From BRH-c25 sp035627615 (GTDB taxonomy: Bacteria; Bacillota; Clostridia; Lutisporales; Lutisporaceae): DNA of 64,000 nucleotides. A program made the translations under genes and the position numbers. Positions 7,830 to 16,445 of the stretch are shown here, piece after piece (within the stretch, counting starts at the first letter, position 1; every line of letters starts with the position of its first letter). The DNA is taken from assembly GCA_035627615.1 (NCBI GenBank), contig DASPLL010000004.1, forward strand, positions 1-64,000. Direction: 5' to 3'. The notes beneath the pieces are model-generated. The model was not told where the DNA came from. It did not search any database and saw only the letters and a list, made by a program, of their open reading frames with translations.

Positions 7830-8462
7830 TTAATCCTCTGACTTGATCACAAGCAAATATCCTTTGCTTATATTTATTTCTACTGTTTCTTCTTCAAAAT
7901 AGTTGCTTACCCCATAGGGGTCTCCCAGAACCATTTCTGCATCATGAAGCCCGTAATGAGCTCCTTTGGTGCTTATACCCTCCACTTTTTCAGTAAAGGG
8001 TATAAGTGAGAAGTAATCACCCTTATTGCCTTTAAGGGCAATAGCATCCTTTATCATCCGGATATTATTCTTGTTATCAATGATGCTTATCGGTATGTTT
8101 TTCTCCATACCAAGCTTCAGCAGTGAAATATTCGCCAGCATATGATCTATCCGGCTTCCCGTCGCACCCAGAAGTATTATTTCTCTTGAGAAGGCAAGGG
8201 CGAATTCCACACATATCTGCGTATCTGTTTTATCCTTCTCCGGTGGATACTGAATGACCTCAACGCCTTTTTTGCTGAAATAATCTATATACTGCACTGC
8301 AGAGGAGTCCATGTCTCCTATTATCACATCAGGAACAAGCTTCATGTTTATAGCATGCCTTGTGCCGCCATCCGCACAGATTATGCGGTCTGCATTCTGC
8401 ACGATGTCATAACAGAAGCTGTAATCATATATTTCTCCGCTGCCGATTATAACAGTCTTCAT
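7830..8462 (-). CDS. thiN: Thiamine pyrophosphokinase
   Basis: 210 residues. Transfers pyrophosphate from ATP to thiamine, giving thiamine diphosphate. The catalytic N-terminal domain shows CADGGTRHAI and PDVIIGDMDS (Asp-rich Mg/ATP site) followed by EKDKTDTQICVEFA; the C-terminal thiamine-binding beta-domain ends KGYLLVIKS. Length and motifs are typical. The start follows the rpe stop by 2 nt, so rsgA-rpe-thiN is a coupled unit, an order common in Firmicutes. Confidence 0.96.
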   Translation of the reverse strand: MKTVIIGSGEIYDYSFCYDIVQNADRIICADGGTRHAINMKLVPDVIIGDMDSSAVQYIDYFSKKGVEVIQYPPEKDKTDTQICVEFALAFSREIILLGATGSRIDHMLANISLLKLGMEKNIPISIIDNKNNIRMIKDAIALKGNKGDYFSLIPFTEKVEGISTKGAHYGLHDAEMVLGDPYGVSNYFEEETVEINISKGYLLVIKSED

Positions 8463-8464
8463 GT

Positions 8465-9121
8465 TTACCTACTGCCTGCTTCCTTCATTAATTTTATCAC
8501 TGCAGGTATATCCCTGGAATTAAAAATTGCCGATCCTGCAACTATTACATTTGCACCGCTTTCAACCACCCTGCCGATATTGTCGGGCCCTACTCCTCCA
8601 TCGACCTGAAGATCTATGTCAAGTCCCCGGCTTTTTATCATAGCCCTTACTTTAGAAAGCTTTTCATAAGCGGAGTTTATAAACTTCTGCCCGCCAAAAC
8701 CAGGATTTACACTCATTATCAATACCATATCCAGATCTTCGATCACATGCTCCAGTATATTGATAGGGGTTGCAGGATTCAATGCGACACCTGCCTTTTT
8801 TCCTTCTCCCTTTATCATCTGTATCAATCTGTGCAGGTGATTGGTCGCCTCTGCATGCACAGTGATAATATCTGCACCGCTGGCCGCAAATTCCTTTATG
8901 TACAGCTCAGGCTCAGCTATCATCAAATGCACGTCAAATATAAGGCCGCTCCTGCCTCTTAAGCTTTTTACCACAGCAGGACCTATCGTAATGTTAGGGA
9001 CGAAATGCCCGTCCATAACATCCACGTGAAGCCAATCTGCCCCGGCTTCCTCCACTATCCTGACGTCCTTTTCCAAATTAGCAAAGTCTGCTGATAAAAT
9101 GGATGGTGCTATCTTAATCAT
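8465..9121 (-). CDS. rpe: Ribulose-phosphate 3-epimerase
   Basis: 218 residues. Interconverts ribulose 5-phosphate and xylulose 5-phosphate in the pentose phosphate pathway. TIM-barrel motifs: APSILSADFANL at the N-terminus, HVDVMDGHFVPN (metal ligands His and Asp), MSVNPGFGGQ, and QVDGGVGPDNI, with GSAIF near the end as phosphate-binding loop. Normal length. It lies 27 nt after rsgA and is coupled to thiN. Confidence 0.98.
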   Translation of the reverse strand: MIKIAPSILSADFANLEKDVRIVEEAGADWLHVDVMDGHFVPNITIGPAVVKSLRGRSGLIFDVHLMIAEPELYIKEFAASGADIITVHAEATNHLHRLIQMIKGEGKKAGVALNPATPINILEHVIEDLDMVLIMSVNPGFGGQKFINSAYEKLSKVRAMIKSRGLDIDLQVDGGVGPDNIGRVVESGANVIVAGSAIFNSRDIPAVIKLMKEAGSR

Positions 9122-9148
9122 ATTTTACCTCCAATTGATAACGTCGTA

Positions 9149-10021
9149 TTAATAACGTCTGATACTTTTTAAACTGTTTAACAGCGATATATAGAAATCA
9201 TACCTAGTTCTACTTATTTCACCATGTTCTACTGCTTCCTTTATTCCGCACTCAGGCTCTTTATCGTGTACACAGTTCTGGAAGTAGCAGTTCCTGAATT
9301 TCTCAAATTCAGGGAAGCAGCTTTCCAGCTTGGAAAGCTCCAGTTCGCTAATGTCAAAAGACGTAAAGCCGGGTGTGTCTGCTACCATACCACCTTTTTC
9401 AAGCTCTATTAACTCCGCGTGCCTGGTGGTATGCGTCCCCCTATCTATCTTTTTGCTTAAATCGCCGGTTTTAAGCTGCAGCCCTGGCTGAATACGATTA
9501 AGCAGTGATGACTTTCCCGCACCGGATGGGCCTGCAAAAACAGATATCTTATCCCTTAGCAGTTCTTCCAGCTGCTCAATTCCGATATCAGCCTTCACAC
9601 TTGTCTTAATTACCTTATACGGAACGCTTTCAAGCATTCTTTCCGCTTCCAGGTAGTCTTTTTCTTCATCCAGGTCTATTTTATTAATGCAAATCACAAT
9701 GTCCAGCTTCTTATATTCTGAATACACGAGAAACTTCTGCATGAGCTCCATGTTTATATCAGGTCTTTTCGCCGCAAAAACTATTATGACCTGGTCTATG
9801 TTGGCAACTGTCGGTCTTATCAACTGATTCTTCCTCTCCAGGATGTTTATTATATAACCCTGGAGGCTCCATGGATCACCTTCAATTTCAACATGGTCCC
9901 CAATTAAAGGTGTTATATTCTTTATTCTGAATTTACCTCTGGCACGGCACTCATATATCCCTTCCGAAGTGTCAACATAGTAGAAGCCTCCGATGCCTTT
10001 CACTATAACACCTTTCAGCAT
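9149..10021 (-). CDS. rsgA: Ribosome small-subunit-dependent GTPase RsgA
   Basis: 290 residues. A late 30S-assembly GTPase. It has an N-terminal OB fold (1-65), then a circularly permuted G domain in which NKID (G4, about 117) precedes the P-loop GPSGAGKSSLLN (about 167) and DTPG (G3, about 215), and a C-terminal zinc-binding segment with NCYFQNCVHDKEPECG. It heads the rsgA-rpe-thiN unit and is separated from prkC by a bidirectional terminator. Confidence 0.97.
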   Translation of the reverse strand: MLKGVIVKGIGGFYYVDTSEGIYECRARGKFRIKNITPLIGDHVEIEGDPWSLQGYIINILERKNQLIRPTVANIDQVIIVFAAKRPDINMELMQKFLVYSEYKKLDIVICINKIDLDEEKDYLEAERMLESVPYKVIKTSVKADIGIEQLEELLRDKISVFAGPSGAGKSSLLNRIQPGLQLKTGDLSKKIDRGTHTTRHAELIELEKGGMVADTPGFTSFDISELELSKLESCFPEFEKFRNCYFQNCVHDKEPECGIKEAVEHGEISRTRYDFYISLLNSLKSIRRY

Positions 10022-10095
10022 ATATATCCTCCTGTTTTATAACGAGCAGGGGCAACAATTCCACCTTAATTTGTCATGCCCCGTAAGCGAGTTTC

Positions 10096-10148
10096 AAAAA
10101 AGGCTTCCTTAGTCGTTAAAATGCTTCAATAGAAGCCTTTTTTATTTA
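10096..10148. terminator. Bidirectional terminator between prkC and rsgA
   Basis: Arms AAAAAAGGCTTC (10096-10107) and GAAGCCTTTTTT (10132-10143) are perfect complements with U-rich sides on both strands. On the minus strand the hairpin ends prpC-prkC transcripts before rsgA. Confidence 0.8.
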
Positions 10149-10153
10149 TGAAA

Positions 10154-12124
10154 CTAGAAGCTGTGTGGTACACTCTTATACAAGCTATCATTGATATAAA
10201 TCTCAAAATTAACACTGCCCTCTCCGCTTACCGGAACCTCCAGAGGACTATCCTCCGGTTTGTGAATACTCTCATAAATCCTGCTGCTGATCTCGTTCTG
10301 CACCTTATATACCGTTACCTTCATACTTGCAAGATCCAGGGGCAGCGGGATTGAAAGCTTGGAATTTGTCCTGGCTGGTTCCTGCTCCGGAATGTTTACT
10401 ACAAAGTCCACCACGCTTTTTCTTGTTACTTCAGTACCTGGCTTTATGCTCTGGCTCAGAACAGTATCGGCAGGATGTTCACTGCTGCTTTCAGGAGTAA
10501 TATTTCCTAAAATAAGATCTTTTACAATCAAATCTGTTTTGACCTCTTCAATATCTGCTCCAACGTACGTAGGCATTATGAACTTTTCAGGCCCTATGCT
10601 TATGACATAGTCTATCGTAGTGCCCTCATCTACACTGATTCCTGCAGTGATACTCTGTCTTATAACAAATCCATTCGGATAATTACTGTATTCCTGTTCG
10701 AATTTACCTTCTTCAAGGCCTTCCATTTCCAGTATCATCTTGACCTTATCATAGCTTTCCCCAACTAAATTCGGCACTACAACCTTTCTTGGGCCCTTAC
10801 TCACAACTGCCCTTACAGGGTTAGTTATCTTGTTTTTCTCGTTAGGCTTGGGATTCTGGCTGATTACATTACCTTCCGGAATATCCTTGTTGAAAACCCT
10901 TTCAGTCACTTCAAGTATAAGGCTGGAGGCTCCCAGCTTCTCCCGTGCCTCGTTCTCACTAATGTTCATAATATCCGGCACTTCAACCTCCTTCACCACA
11001 AAGAGGCTGTTTACAAACAGTATACCGCCGCCTACCAGCAGTGCCAGCAGAAGTCCTCCCACAATTGCAGCAATAATAAAACCAATATTCCTCTTTTTCT
11101 TTTTGACGGAATGTTCGTTTCCTCCCGGAATTGTTGGTATTGCATCTATTGTATAATCATCAATAACAAGCTTTCCTTCTTTCACTTCCGTAACGCCTGA
11201 ATCCACAGCCACAACATCCGCAACATCTGCGTCAATAATCTTGATAGGCTCCAGTACTCTTGTATTCTCATCAACAAACCTGTTTTTCTTTACAAAATCC
11301 CCATTCGGCATTACCAATGACTGCCTCAGATCGTTTATTATCTCGGAAGCACTGTTATATCTCTTTGATACTTCCTTTTCCATACACTTAAGTATTATTG
11401 ATTCAATAGCCTTCGGTATCCTTGAATGGACCTTTGAAGGGGGTAAAGGCTCTTCCTGTATGTGCTTCAATGCAACGGCAATAGGAGATTCACCTTCAAA
11501 AGGCAATCTCCCTGTGAGCATTTCATACATCACAACTCCAAGAGAGTACATGTCGGACTTCTCATCAGTATAGCCGCCTCTTGCCTGTTCCGGGGAAAAA
11601 TAATGAACAGAGCCTATTACATTGCCGGTATTTGTGATTGTGCTTGATGATACAGCCCTGGCGATCCCAAAGTCTGTAACCTTTACCGAGTTATCTTCAC
11701 GGATCAGTATATTATGTGATTTAATATCCCTGTGGACTATATGGTTTTTATGGGCATGATCCAGTGCATAACAAATCTGAATTGCTATATTGGTAGCATA
11801 TTCAACTCCGAGAGTTCCCTTGCTTTTGATAAGCTCCTTGAGTGTCTGCCCTTTAATATACTCCATGACTATATAGTAGTTGTTATTCTCGGTCCCGACA
11901 TCATATATTCCCACTATATTCGGATGAGAAAGACTGGCCGCCGACTGTGCCTCTCTTTTGAACTTCTTTACAAATTCCTCATCCTCTGTGAACTCAGGTC
12001 TCAGAACCTTTACTGCAACAAATCTATTCAGCAGCCTGCATTTGGCCTTATATACCAAGGCCATTCCACCACCGCCGATTTTCTCCATTATCTCATACCT
12101 GTCTCCCAATACCTTACCTACCAC
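10154..12124 (-). CDS. prkC: Membrane Ser/Thr protein kinase with PASTA repeats
   Basis: 656 residues. A cytoplasmic Hanks-type kinase (about 1-270: GGGGMALVYKA glycine loop, VAVKVLR lysine, HRDIKSHNIL catalytic loop, DFGIARA), a linker, one membrane helix (about 335-360) and three extracellular PASTA repeats (about 365-575) beginning VPDIM, VPNLVGE and MPTYVGAD, then a unique tail. Family members sense peptidoglycan fragments and control growth, wall synthesis and germination. I prefer the GTG at 12124, because AAAGGTGG lies 8 nt upstream and it yields the family-like MVGKVLGDRYEI; the GTG at 12136 is also possible. It overlaps the 3' end of the cognate phosphatase gene. Confidence 0.95.
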   Translation of the reverse strand: MVGKVLGDRYEIMEKIGGGGMALVYKAKCRLLNRFVAVKVLRPEFTEDEEFVKKFKREAQSAASLSHPNIVGIYDVGTENNNYYIVMEYIKGQTLKELIKSKGTLGVEYATNIAIQICYALDHAHKNHIVHRDIKSHNILIREDNSVKVTDFGIARAVSSSTITNTGNVIGSVHYFSPEQARGGYTDEKSDMYSLGVVMYEMLTGRLPFEGESPIAVALKHIQEEPLPPSKVHSRIPKAIESIILKCMEKEVSKRYNSASEIINDLRQSLVMPNGDFVKKNRFVDENTRVLEPIKIIDADVADVVAVDSGVTEVKEGKLVIDDYTIDAIPTIPGGNEHSVKKKKRNIGFIIAAIVGGLLLALLVGGGILFVNSLFVVKEVEVPDIMNISENEAREKLGASSLILEVTERVFNKDIPEGNVISQNPKPNEKNKITNPVRAVVSKGPRKVVVPNLVGESYDKVKMILEMEGLEEGKFEQEYSNYPNGFVIRQSITAGISVDEGTTIDYVISIGPEKFIMPTYVGADIEEVKTDLIVKDLILGNITPESSSEHPADTVLSQSIKPGTEVTRKSVVDFVVNIPEQEPARTNSKLSIPLPLDLASMKVTVYKVQNEISSRIYESIHKPEDSPLEVPVSGEGSVNFEIYINDSLYKSVPHSF

Positions 12125-12881
12125 TATAGTCACCACCTTTACACATCTGGATAACTACTGCTGTTATGTTGTCAAAGCCGCCCTTCTCCTTGGCCTTATT
12201 GACCAGAAGCTCGCATGCCTCATTCAGATCAGAGGTGTTAACTACCAAATCAACTATATCCTCTTCATATACTGTATTTGACAACCCATCAGTACAAATC
12301 AAAATAATATCACCATTCTGCATATCACATCGGCTTACATCCGGCTCCAAAGTATATTCAGTTCCCAGTGCCTTTGTAATGACATTCTTCTGCGGGTGAT
12401 TAGCAGCTTCCTCCGGCTTTATTGTCCCTGCCTTTATGAGCTCTGCAACCAGAGAATGATCCTCTGTAAGTCTTTCTATTCTGTTTTCCCTGATAAGGTA
12501 TATCCGGCTGTCGCCTACATGTCCTATATAAATGACGGTGCCTTTCACCAGCACCATTGAAAGCGTGGTACCCATACCCAGACAGTTGCTTTTTAATATT
12601 GATGTCTTGTAGACCTTATCATTGGCATGTGTAATGGCATTCCTGATCAAATCCTGGATTTCCCTGTCCCCAAGCATAAGCTCTCCGATATTCTCTTTTA
12701 TATAGGAGGCTATCTCCTCTACTGCCATTGAGCTTGCCACTTCACCGGCATTATGACCTCCCATTCCATCTGCGACTATGTATAAATATGTATCCTCAAT
12801 GCCATCAAGCTTCTCACACAAAAAGCTGTCTTCGTTTACTTTTCTGACCAGACCAATATCTGTCTTGCCGACCGACCTCAT
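12114..12881 (-). CDS. prpC: PP2C-type protein phosphatase (Stp1/PrpC family)
   Basis: 255 residues. An Mn/Mg-dependent PPM phosphatase that opposes PrkC. Motifs: VRKVNEDSFL, VADGMGGHNAGEVAS, GDSRIYLIR, TDGLSN, and the final metal site GGFDNITAVV. A longer frame opens at 13088, but its first about 69 residues come from an intergenic repeat. The ATG at 12881 has AGAGGTGA just upstream and gives the conserved start MRSVGKTDIG. It overlaps prkC slightly, as in most Firmicutes. Confidence 0.96.
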   Translation of the reverse strand: MRSVGKTDIGLVRKVNEDSFLCEKLDGIEDTYLYIVADGMGGHNAGEVASSMAVEEIASYIKENIGELMLGDREIQDLIRNAITHANDKVYKTSILKSNCLGMGTTLSMVLVKGTVIYIGHVGDSRIYLIRENRIERLTEDHSLVAELIKAGTIKPEEAANHPQKNVITKALGTEYTLEPDVSRCDMQNGDIILICTDGLSNTVYEEDIVDLVVNTSDLNEACELLVNKAKEKGGFDNITAVVIQMCKGGDYSGR

Positions 12882-13045
12882 CAAATCACCTCTAAACATA
12901 TAACACTTATCCAATCCATACTGAAAAATATTTCGACATAATATGAAAAAACCCTTTAAGAAAATATTAATTTTTGGCTGACGCCAAAACAGATACGAGA
13001 TTCGAGACTCGAGATACGAGTGGTATAAAAAATACTCTGAAGCCT

Positions 13046-13073
13046 GTACGGGCGATTCATGAATCGCCCCTAC
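13046..13073. repeat. Intergenic palindromic repeat, copy C
   Basis: Same core as copy A (GTACGGGCGATTCA then the complementary half ending CCCCTAC), 34 nt past the rlmN stop. It is flanked on the left by an alternating ACGAGATTCGAGACTCGAG-type tract (about 12998-13020) and on the right by CGAAACCCC-type repeats. Read through, it creates a false N-terminal extension of prpC. Confidence 0.85.
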
Positions 13074-13107
13074 TCCTCGAAACCCCATAACCCCGAAACC
13101 TCGCAGC

Positions 13108-14139
13108 CTATTTCATATACTTCTGCCGGAGCTGGCCGCAGGCGGCATCAATTTCACTGCCCAGCTCACGTCTTACTGTCGTTTCTATTCCAAAGCCCTC
13201 CAGTGTTTCCTTGAAGGAATCTATCCTGTCTTTAGATGCTTTAACAAACTCTTTTCCCTCAACTTTATTTACAGGAATAAGGTTTACATGGCAAAGCATC
13301 CCTTTTAGCAGTGTTCCCAATTTGTGGGCATCTTTACTACTGTCATTCACATCTTTCATCAAAGCGTATTCGAAGGTCACCCGCTTATTGGTCAATTTTA
13401 TATAATAACGGCAGGCTTCCATGAGCTTCTCAATATTATACTTTCTGTTTACAGGCATTATTTTACTCCGTGCTTCATCCTCCGCCGCATGAAGCGATAT
13501 GGCAAGGGTGCATTGAAGCTTTTCATCTGCGAAATCATATATCCTGGGCACAATCCCCGAGGTTGAGAGTGTAATATGCCTTTGTCCGATATTCAAGCCT
13601 TTTTCGTGATTGATCACCCTTATGAACTTCAAAACCTGATCATAGTTGTCAAAAGGCTCTCCCGTACCCATAAGTACTATATTGCCTATCCTCTCACCTA
13701 TATCCCTGGAAACGGCCATTACCTCTTCAAGCATTTCACCGCTGCTCATGGACCTGATAAGCCCCCCGACTGTTGAAGCACAAAATTCACAGGACATCCT
13801 GCAGCCTATCTGTGTGGATATGCATATCGTTTTACCGTAGCTGTATTCCATAAGTACACACTCCACTGCATTCCCATCCTCAAAACAAAGCAGGTATTTC
13901 CTTGTATTGTCTATTTTTGAGTGCTGCATTGCCTCTATCCGTACCCTGCCAATATAAAAATCCCTCTCCAGCACCTCAATCAGACCTTTGGGCAAATTAG
14001 TCATTTCCCCAAAAGTGCCTGCATCCTTGTAAATCCATTCAAAAATCTGTCCTGCTCTGAACTTTGGCAGTCCGTTTTCTTCTACATACGCCAAAAGCTC
14101 ATCATAGCTTAAATCCTTGATATTCCTTCTGCTTTGCAT
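13108..14139 (-). CDS. rlmN: Dual-specificity 23S rRNA/tRNA adenine-C2 methyltransferase
   Basis: 343 residues. A radical SAM enzyme that methylates A2503 of 23S rRNA and A37 of some tRNAs. The CxxxCxxC cluster motif is GCRMSCEFC (Cys113, 117, 120). GTGEPFDNYD and the SLHAAEDEAR segment bind SAM, and the C-terminal RRELGSEIDAACGQL carries the methyl-accepting Cys. Normal length. It lies 8 nt downstream of rsmB, so the two rRNA methyltransferases are coupled. Confidence 0.97.
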   Translation of the reverse strand: MQSRRNIKDLSYDELLAYVEENGLPKFRAGQIFEWIYKDAGTFGEMTNLPKGLIEVLERDFYIGRVRIEAMQHSKIDNTRKYLLCFEDGNAVECVLMEYSYGKTICISTQIGCRMSCEFCASTVGGLIRSMSSGEMLEEVMAVSRDIGERIGNIVLMGTGEPFDNYDQVLKFIRVINHEKGLNIGQRHITLSTSGIVPRIYDFADEKLQCTLAISLHAAEDEARSKIMPVNRKYNIEKLMEACRYYIKLTNKRVTFEYALMKDVNDSSKDAHKLGTLLKGMLCHVNLIPVNKVEGKEFVKASKDRIDSFKETLEGFGIETTVRRELGSEIDAACGQLRQKYMK

Positions 14140-14147
14140 ATTGTATA

Positions 14148-15494
14148 TTACCTCTTTTCTATTCTGGCAATAAAAAATCCGTCAGTTCCGTGAGTATTCG
14201 GAAAAAGCTCCAGATAACCCTCACTGGCACTTTCACATTCCAGGTTTTCAGGTATCCTTCCAATCAGGCTCTCAAGCCGGAATTGGCTGTTCCTGGATAG
14301 AAAATCCCTGACCACTGCAATATTCTCAGTTTTATTTATTGTGCAGGTGCTGTATATCAATGTGCCTTCAGGTTTCACGTACCTTGAGGCCGCATCCAGC
14401 ATCTCACCCTGAAGCTTTGCCAGTTCCCTGAAATTATCAGGCTCCTTTTTCCATCTGAGATCCGGCTTTCTTCGTATCACCCCAAGGCCGCTGCATGGTG
14501 CATCCAAAAGCACCCTGTCGAACTTCTCCAGGGAAGCCTCATCAAGCTTTGTTGCATCATAAAGCTCCGTCCTCACAATATCCAATCCAAGCCTGCTGCA
14601 GTTCTCCTCTATAAGCTTCAGCTTATGCTGATGCACGTCCCTTGCAACTATCTTACCTTCATTTCCCATCAGCTCTGCCATATGTGTAGTTTTGCCTCCG
14701 GGAGCACTGCACATGTCAAGTATTGCCTCACCGGGCTTTGGGGCAATAATATGGGCCACCAGCATTGAGCTTTCATCCTGGACCTGGTAATAGCCCTTCC
14801 TGAAGGAATCCTTGTCTTCAATTGAGGAGGTTCCCTTTATATATATTGCTTCCTGATTGTAGCTGCCCTCCCGGCAGTCAATATTCTCTTCAGCAAGCAC
14901 TGCCATAAGCTCCTGTCTGCTTATTCTTAGCCTGTTGCACCTTATTGTGAAAGCCGGTGCTTCGTTATTTGCCCGTAACAGCTCCTCTGTGAACCCCCCA
15001 CCATAATCCTTTACCCATTTTTTAACCATCCATTCAGGGTGTGAATAAAAAACAGACAGATATTTTACAGTTTCCTTCTCCTTATCCGGGTATTCCAGCT
15101 TTTCCTTGCTCCTGCTTATATTCCGCAGAACTCCGTTTACAAACTTTACTGTACCTTCATGGCCATGTTTTCTGGCCAGCTCCGCACTTTCGTTGCACAC
15201 AGCAGAGTCAGGCACCCTATCCAGGAATAATATCTGGTATATCCCGCATCTTAAGATATCCTCAATCCAGGGGTCAATCTTAGTTTTTCTGATGAACTGG
15301 GATTTTACCCAATCAATACGGGTAAGATTTCTCAGGGTCCCATTTACTATCTCTGTAACCAGGGCTTTGTCCGGTCTTTTCATCCCACTGTCATCCAACT
15401 CCTGCTTGACGGCAATGTTCGAGTAGGCTCCCTCTCTTAAGACCCTGTGTACTGCTCTGACAGCCGCATCCCTTGCCAGGTCGATATGTTTCAT
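14148..15494 (-). CDS. rsmB: 16S rRNA (cytosine(967)-C5)-methyltransferase
   Basis: 448 residues. An N-terminal NusB-like RNA-binding domain (about 1-140), then the Fmu methyltransferase domain with LDMCSAPGGKTTHMAEL (SAM site), DAPCSGLGVIRRKPD (catalytic Cys of the PC motif) and YSTCTINKTEN (second Cys). Length is typical. It is separated from the YugP-like gene by a terminator and about 90 nt, and is followed closely by rlmN. Confidence 0.97.
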   Translation of the reverse strand: MKHIDLARDAAVRAVHRVLREGAYSNIAVKQELDDSGMKRPDKALVTEIVNGTLRNLTRIDWVKSQFIRKTKIDPWIEDILRCGIYQILFLDRVPDSAVCNESAELARKHGHEGTVKFVNGVLRNISRSKEKLEYPDKEKETVKYLSVFYSHPEWMVKKWVKDYGGGFTEELLRANNEAPAFTIRCNRLRISRQELMAVLAEENIDCREGSYNQEAIYIKGTSSIEDKDSFRKGYYQVQDESSMLVAHIIAPKPGEAILDMCSAPGGKTTHMAELMGNEGKIVARDVHQHKLKLIEENCSRLGLDIVRTELYDATKLDEASLEKFDRVLLDAPCSGLGVIRRKPDLRWKKEPDNFRELAKLQGEMLDAASRYVKPEGTLIYSTCTINKTENIAVVRDFLSRNSQFRLESLIGRIPENLECESASEGYLELFPNTHGTDGFFIARIEKR

Positions 15495-15539
15495 ATGTAT
15501 GACTCCTTTTGTTGTAGCATGTGTTGTTCTTTAATGCAA

Positions 15540-15573
15540 AAGCTACAGATAACTATATTCCTATCTGTAGCTT
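15540..15573 (-). terminator. Terminator of the YugP-like gene
   Basis: Twelve-base arms AAGCTACAGATA / TATCTGTAGCTT. On the minus strand the hairpin is followed by TTTTGC. It lies 14 nt after the protease gene stop. Confidence 0.75.
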
Positions 15574-15587
15574 ATTATATGCTAAGT

Positions 15588-16286
15588 CTAATCTCTTCTG
15601 CTTCTCAGTATAAGAAGCCTTACAAGCTGCAGTACGGCTGCCAGGGTTGCAGCCACATAAGTCAGGGCAGCGGCTCTAAGAACCTCTTTTGCCGGTCCGA
15701 TTTCATCGGGCGGAACCAGGCCATTGCCTTCAAGTAGGGCTATTGCCCTGCTGCTTGCATTGAACTCTACCGGCAGTGTTATTACCTGAAAAGCAACTGC
15801 TGCCGTATAAAGCAATATCCCTATATTGATCAGGTTCATCCAGCTTAAAGCAAATCCGCCGATAACAAACAACCAGGCAGCCTGGGAACCAAAAGAAGCC
15901 ACAGGCGCTATAGCATTTCTGACAATAAGTGGCGCATACCCTTCGGAATGCTGTATTGCATGACCGCACTCATGAGCAGCTACGCCGACAGAAGCAAGGG
16001 AGTTGCTGCTGTACACCTCTTGTGACAGTCTTAGTACTCTTGTTCTTGGATCATAGTGATCTGAAAGCTTTCCACGTACAAGCTCCACAGGTACATCCCG
16101 AAGACCATTGAGATCCAGTATTCTCCTTGCTACCTCAAAGCCCGAATGTCCATAACTGTTTCTTACCCTTAGATATTTATTGAAGGTAGAGTTTACTTTG
16201 GACTGTGCATATGCAGCCAGTATAATTGCAGGTAATATCAATATAAAAGTTGGATCCAGACCGTAACCATAACCATAACCAAACAT
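15588..16286 (-). CDS. Zinc metallopeptidase, YugP family, membrane
   Basis: 232 residues. A Gly/Tyr-rich start (MFGYGYGYG), a first membrane helix (about 12-28), a catalytic loop with the zinc motif HECGH (in VAAHECGHAIQH), and three further hydrophobic segments ending in a basic tail. The family (YugP, DUF2230-type neutral zinc peptidases) is widespread in Clostridia, with unclear substrates. The ATG at 16286 is chosen over a GTG at 16295 because AAGGAG sits 8 nt upstream. Transcribed alone between fmt and rsmB. Confidence 0.9.
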   Translation of the reverse strand: MFGYGYGYGLDPTFILILPAIILAAYAQSKVNSTFNKYLRVRNSYGHSGFEVARRILDLNGLRDVPVELVRGKLSDHYDPRTRVLRLSQEVYSSNSLASVGVAAHECGHAIQHSEGYAPLIVRNAIAPVASFGSQAAWLFVIGGFALSWMNLINIGILLYTAAVAFQVITLPVEFNASSRAIALLEGNGLVPPDEIGPAKEVLRAAALTYVAATLAAVLQLVRLLILRSRRD

Positions 16287-16352
16287 AATATCCACTCCTT
16301 CAGTTAATTATAGATTTCTATAGTAATTATTCTTAAGCACATCTTTGATTTA

Positions 16353-16440
16353 TCTGGTTACGAGTTGCGCGTTGCGCGGTTCAAGCAAGGCTTCGAAGAC
16401 TTACTCAACACTCGTAACGTGAAACGCGTAACCCGTATCT
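16353..16440. repeat. Intergenic repeat flank without the palindromic core
   Basis: Between the YugP-like gene and fmt: GAGTTGCGCGTTGCGCGGTT, then GGCTTCGAAGAC, then short CGTAAC/GTAACC repeats. These match the sequence around copies B and D (TTGCGCGTTTCGCGTT, CTTCGAAGCC, CGCAACTCGTATCT), but the GGCGATTCATGAATCGCC core is absent. It is probably a decayed or core-less member of the same family. Confidence 0.6.
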
Positions 16441-16445
16441 CATTT

